From the NCBI RefSeq assembly GCF_016925635.1, contig NZ_CP070490.1:992001-1056000 (forward strand): a stretch of 64,000 nt of DNA, given 5' to 3'. The notes under the pieces were generated by a model. It was not told the origin of the DNA. It saw only the letters and a program-made list of their open reading frames with translations, and made no database searches. Source of the DNA: Lysinibacillus fusiformis (GTDB lineage: Bacteria; Bacillota; Bacilli; Bacillales_A; Planococcaceae). Both the position numbers and the translations under genes were made by a program. Positions 1-7,609 of the stretch are shown here, one piece after another (the first letter of the stretch is position 1; every line of letters begins with the position of its first letter).

Positions 1-456
1 ACAGTAGTTGATGCATACTGTGGCGTTGGCACAATTGGACTATGGTTAGCGGATCAAGCGAAAGAAGTTCGTGGAATGGATGTCATTCCTGAAAGCATTC
101 AGGATGCTCGTAAAAATGCTCGCAACCATGGCTTCAAGCATACGAAATATGCAGTTGGTACAGCGGAAAGTGTCCTAGCAAAATGGCGCAAGGAAGGATT
201 TACTCCAGATGTGATTACGGTAGATCCACCACGTACAGGACTAGCACCTGAATTTATTCGAACAGTCCTTAAACTAAAACCTAAGCGGTTTGTTTATACC
301 TCTTGTAACCCATCCACTTTGGCAAAGGACTTACAACAGTTAGCGAAGCTTTATGATGTTGAGTATATTCAGCCAGTCGATATGTTCGCACAGACTGCGC
401 AGGTGGAATGTGTTTGCTCCATGGTTCTTAAATCAGATTATCAGAAGAAATCATAA
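1..456 (+). CDS. rlmD: 23S rRNA (uracil-5-)-methyltransferase RlmD-type, 3' part
   Basis: The gene is cut by the left window edge; only the C-terminal 151 residues are present. Visible motifs are the SAM-binding loop [11 protein letters not shown] at the very start, the DPPRTGL motif (fragment residues about 75-81) and the catalytic-cysteine motif TSCNPSTL (Cys about residue 102). These are hallmarks of TrmA/RlmD RNA m5U methyltransferases, which methylate a uridine of 23S rRNA (or tRNA) with SAM. The usual C-terminal HVECV stretch appears as [11 protein letters not shown] clear rho-independent terminator follows. RlmD, RlmCD and TrmFO-independent TrmA paralogues cannot be separated from this fragment, so the exact target base is inferred. 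Confidence 0.88.
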   Translation, partial: TVVDAYCGVGTIGLWLADQAKEVRGMDVIPESIQDARKNARNHGFKHTKYAVGTAESVLAKWRKEGFTPDVITVDPPRTGLAPEFIRTVLKLKPKRFVYTSCNPSTLAKDLQQLAKLYDVEYIQPVDMFAQTAQVECVCSMVLKSDYQKKS

Positions 457-474
457 AATTATTGGCGACTATAA

Positions 475-507
475 ACAGATAACTAATTACAGTTATCTGT
501 TTTTTGT
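475..507 (+). terminator. Rho-independent terminator of the rlmD-type gene
   Basis: A perfect 10-bp stem (ACAGATAACT / AGTTATCTGT) with a 6-nt loop is followed by TTTTTGT. It lies 18 nt after the stop codon. Confidence 0.88.
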
Positions 508-634
508 GTGTTTAACAAATTTGGAAGTAAATCAAATAGATGGGTATTATTGAACTCTATCAACATCTGTTATATTATTAATATAACAAAATGAACAAAG
601 ATACATAATTTAATAACTATTAAGGAGGTTGCTT

Positions 635-798
635 ATGACAAAGCAAACAAGTATTAAAGAATTATTTATCTTTAGATTGGAATCATTGCAATAGGTTCCT
701 TATATCCTACTATACTATCCAAAATTCCGACCCAATTAGAGCAATTTAGTGAAATGGGGATTTCAGGACTAGGAATACAATTTCATTTGATGGTTTAA
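635..798 (+). pseudogene. Frameshifted small membrane-protein ORF
   Basis: A strong ribosome binding site (TAAGGAGG at 620-627) precedes an ATG at 635. This frame stops after 19 codons. A one-base frame change near 675 would continue it into a hydrophobic stretch (IGIIAIGSLYPTIL) and on to a stop at 796-798, giving about 54 residues. The good RBS and the coherent second half suggest a recently broken small membrane protein. I do not recognise the family. It could also be a real 19-codon peptide followed by chance sequence. Confidence 0.35.
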
Positions 799-819
799 AA
801 CTAAAAAGAGGATTCGAAC

Positions 820-873
820 AATGCAGGTGGATACGTCTGTTCCATTATTCTTAAAACCGATAGACAGAAATGA
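820..873 (+). pseudogene. Decayed duplicate of the rlmD 3' end
   Basis: The reading frame from 823 gives YVCSIILKTDRQK before a TGA at 871-873. This closely mirrors [14 protein letters not shown] at the end of the intact gene at 1-456. DNA identity is visible from GCAGGTGGA onward, with one frame change just upstream (QVD in one frame, VCSIILK in the next). It is therefore the stub of a second rlmD-like gene. A terminator follows as expected for a gene end. Confidence 0.6.
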
Positions 874-883
874 AATAACGACT

Positions 884-923
884 AAAAGGTGCTGTTCTGC
901 AAACTGCGGACTGCACCTTTTTA
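884..923 (+). terminator. Terminator after the rlmD remnant
   Basis: The stem AAAAGGTGC / GCACCTTTT encloses an inner TCTGCA-AAC-TGCGGA helix and ends in a T run. It appears to be the terminator of the lost gene. Confidence 0.75.
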
Positions 924-940
924 AGTTAATTGAAGTGCAT

Positions 941-971
941 AAAAAAAGAGGGACTGAACTTTAGGTCCCCC
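941..971 (-). terminator. Terminator of the Cys-rich gene (minus strand)
   Basis: On the minus strand GGGAC / GTCCC with a 10-nt loop is followed by TCTTTTTTTAT, about 85 nt after the stop of the gene ending at 1056. Confidence 0.75.
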
Positions 972-1055
972 TTAGTCAATTCATTTATAATTTATTATAG
1001 CTATTTATATTTATAAAAAACAATTATTACATTCTCTTTGTCATATTCTAACTTC

Positions 1056-1694
1056 TCAATCATGACATTTATATTTACGGCATGGTGGGAGAGTAAATTC
1101 GATATGATAAACTAAATACACTTTATCTTCACATCTAATAAAATCACTTAAATGAACTGAAATTTTTGAATGACAAAGGTCTATCGTGCAATCTGATTCA
1201 CATTCAGGTAAATAGCACAATACCTGATCTACAGATGTTGAACCTTGACCAGCTGCAGTTCTAAAGTCAAGTTTTTTCTTACAACCATCTATAAAAACTT
1301 CCTTAAAATTAAACCAATAACCTAATTGTCCACAAATATGAACTGCATTTAATTTAGTTTTCACTTTTTCTGGAGGACAACCTGGAATATTTATTGTTGC
1401 ATAAGTAGTACACGGCTTCACTATACAATGAAGTCTTGAAAAATCAGCTGATGCATTGAATCCATATTTAGAAACAGCAAGTAAATTCACAGGTGCCTCT
1501 TTTATAAAACATGTAGAGAACTTTTTCTTACAAGGGCTATTACATTTCGAAGGATGTTTGATATATTTCTCCCACATTTCTTCTTTTGAGCCTACAAAGC
1601 TCATTTTTTCCTCATCATATAAATCTTTCATTTGCTGAGATAAGTCTATTTCAATATCAACCTGATTCATTTCAAAAAATTCTTCTGACATCAT
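1056..1694 (-). CDS. Cysteine-rich hypothetical protein
   Basis: A 212-residue soluble protein with 15 cysteines after residue 49, several paired with basic or acidic neighbours (for example CNSPCKKKFSTC, CESDCTIDLC, and a CRKYKCHD end). There is no signal peptide or membrane segment. A strong RBS (AAGGAGGTGG) precedes two adjacent ATG codons; the first is taken. I do not recognise the family. The Cys distribution, spread rather than in CxxC knuckles, resembles disulfide-rich spore-surface proteins of spore formers, but that is inference only. It is monocistronic with its own terminator. Confidence 0.7.
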   Translation of the reverse strand: MMSEEFFEMNQVDIEIDLSQQMKDLYDEEKMSFVGSKEEMWEKYIKHPSKCNSPCKKKFSTCFIKEAPVNLLAVSKYGFNASADFSRLHCIVKPCTTYATINIPGCPPEKVKTKLNAVHICGQLGYWFNFKEVFIDGCKKKLDFRTAAGQGSTSVDQVLCYLPECESDCTIDLCHSKISVHLSDFIRCEDKVYLVYHIEFTLPPCRKYKCHD

Positions 1695-1856
1695 TATCCA
1701 CCTCCTTTTTGCTTTATTAGTACTAGTTTATTCTGATTTGATTGTCATTTATGGTATATCAAACCATATATTACTTATTATTTTTTTTATGTAAAATAAT
1801 TAGATGATTTACATAGATTATAATTTACTTTTTTCTTAAGTAACTAGTTTTCAAAT

Positions 1857-1893
1857 AAAAAAAACGTTTCCATATAACAGGAAACGTTTTTTT
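1857..1893. terminator. Bidirectional hairpin in a gene-free stretch
   Basis: An 11-bp perfect stem AAAACGTTTCC / GGAAACGTTTT is flanked by A and T runs, so it can act on either strand. The stretch 1695-2182 otherwise holds no supported gene: a 26-codon ATG frame at 1897 without an RBS, and an inverted repeat AAGGCATG/CATGCCTT at 2094-2130. Confidence 0.6.
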
Positions 1894-2182
1894 CTAATGC
1901 ACAGCACAAGCTGCCTGGTGGATGATGGATGGTCCAGAAAAGTCGATACCTTAACCGATATCCCAGGATTTAAATGATTTTTAAATGTTAAACTTTCAGC
2001 TTTTATCAAAAGAACTTTGACACGTAAGCTTTGTACTTTCTTCTTTCACCTTTGAGCTTTCAAATCAGTTTAGTTGAAAGTTACCATTTGTGTAAGGCAT
2101 GTTTTACGTTTTAACTCGCACACATGCCTTGAAGCGCGAGCGACTTTTCGTTTTCCATTTTCGCTAGGCCATGCAAATCTTG

Positions 2183-2818
2183 TTAAACTTGCACTTCAAT
2201 AAAGGTTGTAGCGTTCGATTCTGATAAGACAGCGTCAACCTCTGTTTCAAATTCTTCAATCCGATTGCTCAATCTCTCTATTTGCTGTTTGGCATTTAGG
2301 GGGTCAATGATTTCAAACTCATTTCTTTTCATAAATGTTTCGGTATGTAATTTGACTTCCTCTGGCGATTGTTTATCTTTATTGCCCAATATGTTAATTA
2401 AATAGGTTTCCAGTTTTCCAGGTAATGCATCATTTTCTTTGGCAACGGTATTGATTGCTGAGCGGTGCTGATGCTGTATAATTTCTAGCAAATTCTTTTC
2501 GTATTGAATGGATTGTTTCCGCTCAATTGCCTCAGCTACAGTCATTTCCTCCTTGCCCACCATCACCTTCGTGTTTGCGTTGGACTGCACAACTAGCGCT
2601 TTTATTTTATTTCGATAGCTCATTAAGCCTACTACTTTATCATAGGATGCTTGCATTTGCTTTTCATATTCATGAATGTCTACACCATTAATTTTACGAT
2701 TGCTTTTTCGATTAGCTACGACTGCGCTAACCTCATTTGTGGCTGCTTCAATTCGTAGATTCAGCATCTTTAATTCTGTTAAGGCACGGTGGATAGATAG
2801 CTTTTTTATTTCGGTCAT
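2183..2818 (-). CDS. Hypothetical coiled-coil protein
   Basis: A 211-residue, charged, mostly helical protein with predicted coiled coils at both ends (residues about 1-35 and 165-205), no Cys and no membrane segment. The middle contains YRNKIKALVVQSNANTKV followed by MTVAEAIERK. This arrangement loosely recalls DIP1984/septicolysin-like proteins (helix, SNAxTxV, then an xEAIxxK helix), but I cannot confirm membership. AAGGAGG lies 7 nt before the ATG. Similar proteins occur in phages and mobile regions, so a phage origin is possible but unsupported here. Confidence 0.6.
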   Translation of the reverse strand: MTEIKKLSIHRALTELKMLNLRIEAATNEVSAVVANRKSNRKINGVDIHEYEKQMQASYDKVVGLMSYRNKIKALVVQSNANTKVMVGKEEMTVAEAIERKQSIQYEKNLLEIIQHQHRSAINTVAKENDALPGKLETYLINILGNKDKQSPEEVKLHTETFMKRNEFEIIDPLNAKQQIERLSNRIEEFETEVDAVLSESNATTFIEVQV

Positions 2819-2984
2819 AATAAAACCTCCTTTTTAAGCAAGTGTTCTTTCATTATAAATAGAAGGATGAATAATGTCCAAAATTCCCCATTTTCTTTTT
2901 TATTGATTTCATTAGAACAAGCCTGTATAATAACTTTCTAGGTGCCAAACCTATGTAACTTGGACGGAACATCCTTGTTACGCC

Positions 2985-3053
2985 AAAAAACGCCATAACA
3001 GCACGGATTTGCTGGGCGTTTTTTGTTTTTTGAGCGGGAGATGAGCCCCGCTC
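2985..3053 (-). terminator. Tandem hairpins ending the MFS gene
   Basis: Reading the minus strand, GAGCGGG / CCCGCTC comes directly after the stop codon. A second hairpin (AAAAAACGCC / GGCGTTTTTT with an inner CAGCA / TGCTG helix) ends in a T run. Confidence 0.75.
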
Positions 3054-3056
3054 TTT

Positions 3057-4241
3057 TTATTTTGCCATCGTTGTTTGTTGATGCTTTTGGCGTCCAAATA
3101 TAAGTAAAACTATTGCAACAGCTAGCAAAAGCATTGCCACTAGTAAAAGGAAGCTATAATTTTTTACATATTCTAAATAAACCCCACCTAAAAATGGCCC
3201 TGTTAAACTACCAATACTTAAAGCAATTCCACAAAGTAAATTCCCTGTAGGCAGTAGCTCCTTTGGTGTCAAATCAGCCATAAATGTAATCCCTAAAGAA
3301 AACATCGAGCCAACTAGCGTACCCGTTAAGAAAAAGGCGACAGCCACAGCGAATTGTGAATGCTCTAAAAAGCTTGCAATCGCGAACATAATTGCGCCAC
3401 CAAATGACCCAATCATCAAAATATTCCTTCTCCCTACTTTATCTCCTAGTGCACCAAGCGGCACTTGCGTTAAAATACCACCAAATGTAAACACAGATAA
3501 AATGATAGGAATCATGCCGACTTCAAAACCTTTGCGTAATGCATAAACAGGGAATAAGGCATTTAACGAAGATTCCAAAAACCCGTAAACGAAAGGACCT
3601 AAAAAGGCAATCCACCCAAATAAGATAGCCATTTTATACCGTTGCCATCCTCTGGCATTTAAGTCACCTGTTAAACGCTCAGGCTTTTCATTTCGTAAGA
3701 AAAATACAAAGGACCATGCAAATAGGCACATAATCGAAGATACGATAAACGGTAGGGCTTCAGCAATTTCAATTAGCTTCACCATCAGTGGTCCAACGGC
3801 AAAACCTATGCTAAATGACAAGCCATAGATGGCCATTCCCTTCCCTAAGCTTTTATGATCTGCTGTACTTGTAATCCATGTTTGTGTTGCATAATGCAGG
3901 GCATGATCGCCAACACCAATTAATAAACGAAGGACAAACCAAAAGGTCACACTTTTCCATAAAGGAAATGCAAGTAAAGACGCAAAAACTAGTGCTCCAC
4001 CAATTAAAATAATCGGTTTATAGCCCCACCTGCGTAAGGGCTGCTCAATAAATGGTGAAATTAGTAATGTTCCTATGTATAAGCCAGTTGCATTCAAGCC
4101 ATTCAATGCAGAGGATACCCCATCTCGTTCAAATATTATCGAAATAAGCGGTAATAGCATTCCTTGTGAAAAGCCTGATATGGATACAATTAATACTAAA
4201 ATGGTAAATCTTTTTTTGCTGTAATCTGAGAAGTACGTCAT
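3057..4241 (-). CDS. MFS transporter, probable drug or toxin exporter
   Basis: About 394 residues with 12 hydrophobic segments and the MFS loop motif GALGDKVGRRN after segment 8. It is an inner-membrane proton-driven transporter; substrate unknown. An open frame extends 22 codons further upstream, but those codons run through a terminator hairpin. GGAGG is placed 6 nt before the ATG at 4241 (MTYFSDYSKKRF), so that start is chosen. The preceding leader contains a six-codon ORF and a terminator, the arrangement typical of antibiotic-inducible resistance genes; this makes an exporter role likelier than nutrient uptake (inference). Confidence 0.85.
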   Translation of the reverse strand: MTYFSDYSKKRFTILVLIVSISGFSQGMLLPLISIIFERDGVSSALNGLNATGLYIGTLLISPFIEQPLRRWGYKPIILIGGALVFASLLAFPLWKSVTFWFVLRLLIGVGDHALHYATQTWITSTADHKSLGKGMAIYGLSFSIGFAVGPLMVKLIEIAEALPFIVSSIMCLFAWSFVFFLRNEKPERLTGDLNARGWQRYKMAILFGWIAFLGPFVYGFLESSLNALFPVYALRKGFEVGMIPIILSVFTFGGILTQVPLGALGDKVGRRNILMIGSFGGAIMFAIASFLEHSQFAVAVAFFLTGTLVGSMFSLGITFMADLTPKELLPTGNLLCGIALSIGSLTGPFLGGVYLEYVKNYSFLLLVAMLLLAVAIVLLIFGRQKHQQTTMAK

Positions 4242-4285
4242 TTTTTCCTCCAACATCAAGTCATTCTTCCAAAGAACAGCATACC

Positions 4286-4430
4286 AAAAAGCCTTAGCGC
4301 TCACCACATGTGATTTTACGCTAAGGCCTAACTAATACTTATCCTCATTTAATTGTATAAACACGAATTTCGGCTTTTGAGTATTACCGAGTACTTGTTT
4401 AAACTCCCTCCTTTTCGAGTTAGCGTTGCA
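4286..4430 (-). promoter_or_regulatory. Transcription attenuator leader of the MFS gene
   Basis: On the minus strand a perfect terminator (GCCTTAGCG / CGCTAAGGC then TTTTTGG, + coordinates 4327-4286) lies between the likely promoter and the MFS RBS. An upstream CGCTAA (4425-4420) can pair with the TTAGCG of the terminator 5' arm, giving a mutually exclusive antiterminator. A mini-ORF ends exactly at the terminator base. No known riboswitch consensus was recognised. Confidence 0.6.
4328..4348 (-). CDS. Putative six-residue leader peptide MRISIS
   Basis: ATG AGG ATA AGT ATT AGT TAG sits immediately 5' of, and abutting, the terminator stem of the MFS leader. Ribosome stalling here would cover the terminator 5' arm. 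The RBS is weak, so this rests on position alone. Confidence 0.35.
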   Translation of the reverse strand: MRISIS

Positions 4431-4614
4431 AATGACTTTTTTTCGATCAGCTCCTTTACTTTATCTTAAAACAACTTTAACATACATCTTCAATATTGTA
4501 AATATTCTGTCTATTGTTTTTTTGAAATTAATCTTTTAGTCCTAGGTGTTTACCTAAACATTGAAATTTAAGCTCAAATCAGCTACGATGAAAGGGATGA
4601 AATGAGGTGTACGA

Positions 4615-4800
4615 ATGTCAAAGCCAATCACTGATAAAGAGCAGCAAGTAACCTATTTAAAAGAGCGTCTTGAGATGTTTTTAGAAGTATTAGATGCCCT
4701 TGACCCTGAAACAGCTGAGTTAGAAGATATTGATCGCTTAATCCAAATGATGGATGATTTAGAGGACAAAATGGAGCAGTTTCATGCTCGTGAACAATAA
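4615..4800 (+). CDS. SE1561 family small protein
   Basis: A 61-residue acidic helical protein whose core (YLKERLEMFLEVLDAL, then LEDIDRLIQMMDDLEDK) matches the SE1561 family found across Bacillales; its function is unknown. The start is supported by GAGGTG 7 nt upstream. It is a single-gene unit ending in a strong terminator shared with the convergent ywqG-like gene. Confidence 0.85.
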   Translation: MSKPITDKEQQVTYLKERLEMFLEVLDALDPETAELEDIDRLIQMMDDLEDKMEQFHAREQ

Positions 4801-4805
4801 TGAAT

Positions 4806-4843
4806 AAAAAACAAGCGAGCATCGTGTGCTCGCTTGTTTTTTA
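4806..4843. terminator. Bidirectional terminator
   Basis: An 11-bp stem ACAAGCGAGCA / TGCTCGCTTGT is flanked by A and T runs between convergent genes. Confidence 0.9.
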
Positions 4844-5641
4844 ATGGCAATCCCAATTATAAAGTACCTTGCTAAAATCTTTATTGATTAACTCTTCCTC
4901 TGTGATAAAGAAATTGCCTACACCACAATCGCCCCAAAGAATATTGTCACCAATACTATCTATCTGTAACAGCATAATGATTGAATCTGTATAATCACCA
5001 TATGCTCGTGGATCTTCTTGCGTAAAGAATGGATACCCCCCTATTTTATGACCATCACCAGTCATAGCATCATAGAAGCCGTCTTCTAATGCCTCGTCAT
5101 TCTTCAAAGCTGTTAAGATACTTGCGTACATGTCATTGCTCCTAAAATCATCAATCGACATCGGTTCAACATCTGCTTTAAAGGATAATGCCATTTCACG
5201 CTCCACGGGAAAATATAGTTCCTCATCATCTATTTCTACAAATGAAAAGTCTTGAATAAGCTGTGCTTCATCTTGCGTAATTTGTTCATGGAAAATTACA
5301 CGAAAGCCTTCTTGATTTTGCCCATTATCAAAATCCATTCCTAAAACATCGTCATAACCATCAATATAAAACTGCAGTATTCCCTCTTCTGGGAAATGGG
5401 GTAGGTGCTTTGGTACCTCTGCAAAGTTAATTTGAGCTAATAGCTTTAACGGTTGTCCCTTCGTGTTTTTTGGATATTCCATCGCCAACGGAAAATAAGG
5501 ATCTCCTGCAAACTTACTTTGAAACAAAGATGTTTTTCTTATCTCCGTATCAACCAATACAACAGGCTTCACTGTTCCTTCTATTAACGGTCTATATTGT
5601 TCAAACGCTTCTGGTATTTCAAGTAATGTTTTAGCAGCCAT
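4841..5641 (-). CDS. YwqG family (DUF1963) protein
   Basis: 266 residues. The order of motifs matches DUF1963/YwqG: SKFAGDPYFP, LLAQINFAEVPKHL, FPEEGILQFYI, then KIGGYPFFTQEDPR and the C-terminal LLQIDS-(x)n-WGDCGVGNFFI. Cytosolic; biochemical function is not established for the family. TAGGAGG lies 7 nt before the ATG. Monocistronic. Confidence 0.9.
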   Translation of the reverse strand: MAAKTLLEIPEAFEQYRPLIEGTVKPVVLVDTEIRKTSLFQSKFAGDPYFPLAMEYPKNTKGQPLKLLAQINFAEVPKHLPHFPEEGILQFYIDGYDDVLGMDFDNGQNQEGFRVIFHEQITQDEAQLIQDFSFVEIDDEELYFPVEREMALSFKADVEPMSIDDFRSNDMYASILTALKNDEALEDGFYDAMTGDGHKIGGYPFFTQEDPRAYGDYTDSIIMLLQIDSIGDNILWGDCGVGNFFITEEELINKDFSKVLYNWDCH

Positions 5642-5721
5642 ACAAGTTCCTCCTAATTATGGATTTATCCTCATTTTAGAACAAATGTTCTATGAAATCA
5701 ATACTCACCTACCAAATAAGG

Positions 5722-5754
5722 ACTCTTTTTTTCATTAGTTGAAAAGAGTATAAT
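5722..5754 (+). promoter_or_regulatory. Promoter -10 overlapped by an inverted repeat, fumarase gene
   Basis: TATAAT at 5749-5754 lies 42 nt before the fumarase start. An 8-bp inverted repeat ACTCTTTT / AAAAGAGT (5722-5749) abuts it, as an operator would. No convincing -35 box; the operator reading is speculative. Confidence 0.35.
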
Positions 5755-5796
5755 GTAACGTGGAAATAATCAATTTTTCTATGGGGGGCAATACCA

Positions 5797-7335
5797 ATGA
5801 ATCTACAAACTTTGGAGAAAAGTCTTTACGATTTAATTACTGAAACATCTACGAATTTACCTAAGGATGTACGTCGTGCTATTAAAAAAGCAAAAGAAGC
5901 TGAGAATGCTGGTACACGTGCAGCAATGAGCTTAGACACAATCGCGAATAATATTATTATGGCAGAAGATAACGTGTCACCAATTTGCCAGGATACAGGA
6001 TTACCAACTTTCAAAATCTATACTCCTGTTGGCGTAAACCAATTAGAAATTAAAGCTGCAATCAAAAAAGCAATCAATGATACAACTGCAGATGCTAAAT
6101 TACGTCCAAATGCGGTGGATTCATTATCTGGTGCAAACAGTGGGAACAACCTTGGAGATGGATTGCCAGTAATGAAATTTGAGCAATGGGAAAAAGATTA
6201 CATTACAATTAAGTTAATTCTAAAAGGTGGCGGCTGTGAAAACAAAAACATTCAGTACAGTTTACCATGTGAATTAGAAGGTCTTGGTCGTGCAGGTCGT
6301 GACTTAGATGGTATTCGTAAATGTATTTTACATTCTGTATACCAAGCTCAAGGTCAAGGCTGTTCTGCTGGTTTCATTGGTGTAGGTATTGGTGGAGACC
6401 GTTCTTCTGGCTATGATTTAGCAAAAGAGCAATTATTCCGTCATGTTGAAGATACAAATCCAAATGCTGATCTTGCAAAATTAGAAGAATATGTAGTTAA
6501 AACAGCTAACACATTTGGTATCGGTACAATGGGCTTCGGTGGTGAAGCAACATTACTAGGATGTAAAATCGGCGTAATGCACCGTATCCCTGCTTCTTTC
6601 TATGTATCAGTAGCCTATAATTGTTGGGCTTACCGTCGTATGGCTGTGGACATCGATCCTCAAACTGGCGAAATTATGAATTGGCACTACCAAGAAGGTG
6701 AAAAAATTACCTTCAAAGAAAATGAAGTAGCTGCTACAACAGAAGATACAACTACAGATGTAGTCGAGCTTACTGCGCCAATTACTGAAGAACAAATTCG
6801 TTCACTAAAAGTTGGTGATGTCGTTTCTATTACTGGTCGTATGTATACTGGCCGTGACGCCATCCACCACCATTTAATGAGCCACGATGCACCAGTTGAT
6901 TTAAATGGACAAGTTATTTATCACTGTGGACCTGTAATGGCTAAGGATGAAGAAGACAATTGGACAGTAAAAGCGGCTGGTCCAACTACTTCTATTCGTG
7001 AGGAGCCTTATCAAGGAGATATCATGAAAAAATTCGGTATCCGTGCTGTCATTGGTAAAGGTGGAATGGGACCAAAAACATTAAAAGCGCTTAATGAACA
7101 TGGTGGCGTTTACTTGAATGCAATTGGTGGAGCAGCTCAGTACTATGCAGACTGCATTAAAGGCGTTGATGGTGTTGATTTAATGGAATTTGGTATTCCT
7201 GAAGCTATGTGGCACTTAAATGTTGAAAACTTTACAGCAGTTGTAACAATGGACTCACATGGTAACTCACTACATGCAGATGTGGATAAATCATCATTAG
7301 AAAAGCTTGCTTTGCATGCGGAAAGAGTTTTCTAA
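5797..7335 (+). CDS. Class I fumarate hydratase
   Basis: A 512-residue single-chain class I (iron-sulfur, oxygen-sensitive) fumarase, converting fumarate to L-malate in the TCA cycle. The alpha part (to about residue 290) carries ICQDTGLP (Cys64), GQGCSAGFIGVGIGGDR (Cys189) and SVAYNCW (Cys276), the likely 4Fe-4S ligands by spacing. The beta part begins at ITEEQIRSLKVGDVVSITG and contains GRDAIHHH and the IGKGGMG loop. The RBS is the G-run before the ATG. Monocistronic with its own promoter and terminator. Confidence 0.93.
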   Translation: MNLQTLEKSLYDLITETSTNLPKDVRRAIKKAKEAENAGTRAAMSLDTIANNIIMAEDNVSPICQDTGLPTFKIYTPVGVNQLEIKAAIKKAINDTTADAKLRPNAVDSLSGANSGNNLGDGLPVMKFEQWEKDYITIKLILKGGGCENKNIQYSLPCELEGLGRAGRDLDGIRKCILHSVYQAQGQGCSAGFIGVGIGGDRSSGYDLAKEQLFRHVEDTNPNADLAKLEEYVVKTANTFGIGTMGFGGEATLLGCKIGVMHRIPASFYVSVAYNCWAYRRMAVDIDPQTGEIMNWHYQEGEKITFKENEVAATTEDTTTDVVELTAPITEEQIRSLKVGDVVSITGRMYTGRDAIHHHLMSHDAPVDLNGQVIYHCGPVMAKDEEDNWTVKAAGPTTSIREEPYQGDIMKKFGIRAVIGKGGMGPKTLKALNEHGGVYLNAIGGAAQYYADCIKGVDGVDLMEFGIPEAMWHLNVENFTAVVTMDSHGNSLHADVDKSSLEKLALHAERVF

Positions 7336-7380
7336 TTAAATAATAGGTAGCAGTAACCCTTTTTATTGCACAATTTTGTA

Positions 7381-7419
7381 AGGCACAGAATATTCCTAGT
7401 GAATAGACTGTGCCTTTTT
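7381..7419 (+). terminator. Terminator of the fumarase gene
   Basis: AGGCACAG / CTGTGCCT stem with a long loop, followed by TTTTTC. Confidence 0.85.
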
Positions 7420-7491
7420 CTATTTAAAAGTCTTTTTCAAATTATTTCAATCTCCTTCAAACTTCCTACTTTATTTTTACAAATTCCTTTG

Positions 7492-7506
7492 TTATAATAA
7501 TTCTAA
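7492..7506 (+). promoter_or_regulatory. PerR (Fur-family) operator
   Basis: TTATAATAATTCTAA matches the PerR box TTATAATnATTATAA at 14 of 15 positions, counting the free central base. It overlaps a TATAAT -10 element about 100 nt before pfeT. In B. subtilis the orthologue is PerR-regulated, which agrees. Confidence 0.75.
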
Positions 7507-7609
7507 ATAAAATAGATGGTAAATGAAATCCATTTTCAATTGAACATCTCTATAAAATGTTATTTAATAAAGGTTTTGATATTGATTTTCATTATCAGGA
7601 GGGATATGA

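Noticed and set aside
353-553. 66-codon ORF overlapping the rlmD end
   Set aside because: It crosses the terminator and has no RBS.
1897-1977. 26-codon ATG frame containing LVDDGWSRKVDTL
   Set aside because: No RBS and no recognisable family; could be a scrap of a lost gene but not supportable.
4242-4307. 22-codon N-terminal extension of the MFS gene
   Set aside because: It translates the terminator hairpin of the leader; a proper RBS precedes the ATG at 4241.
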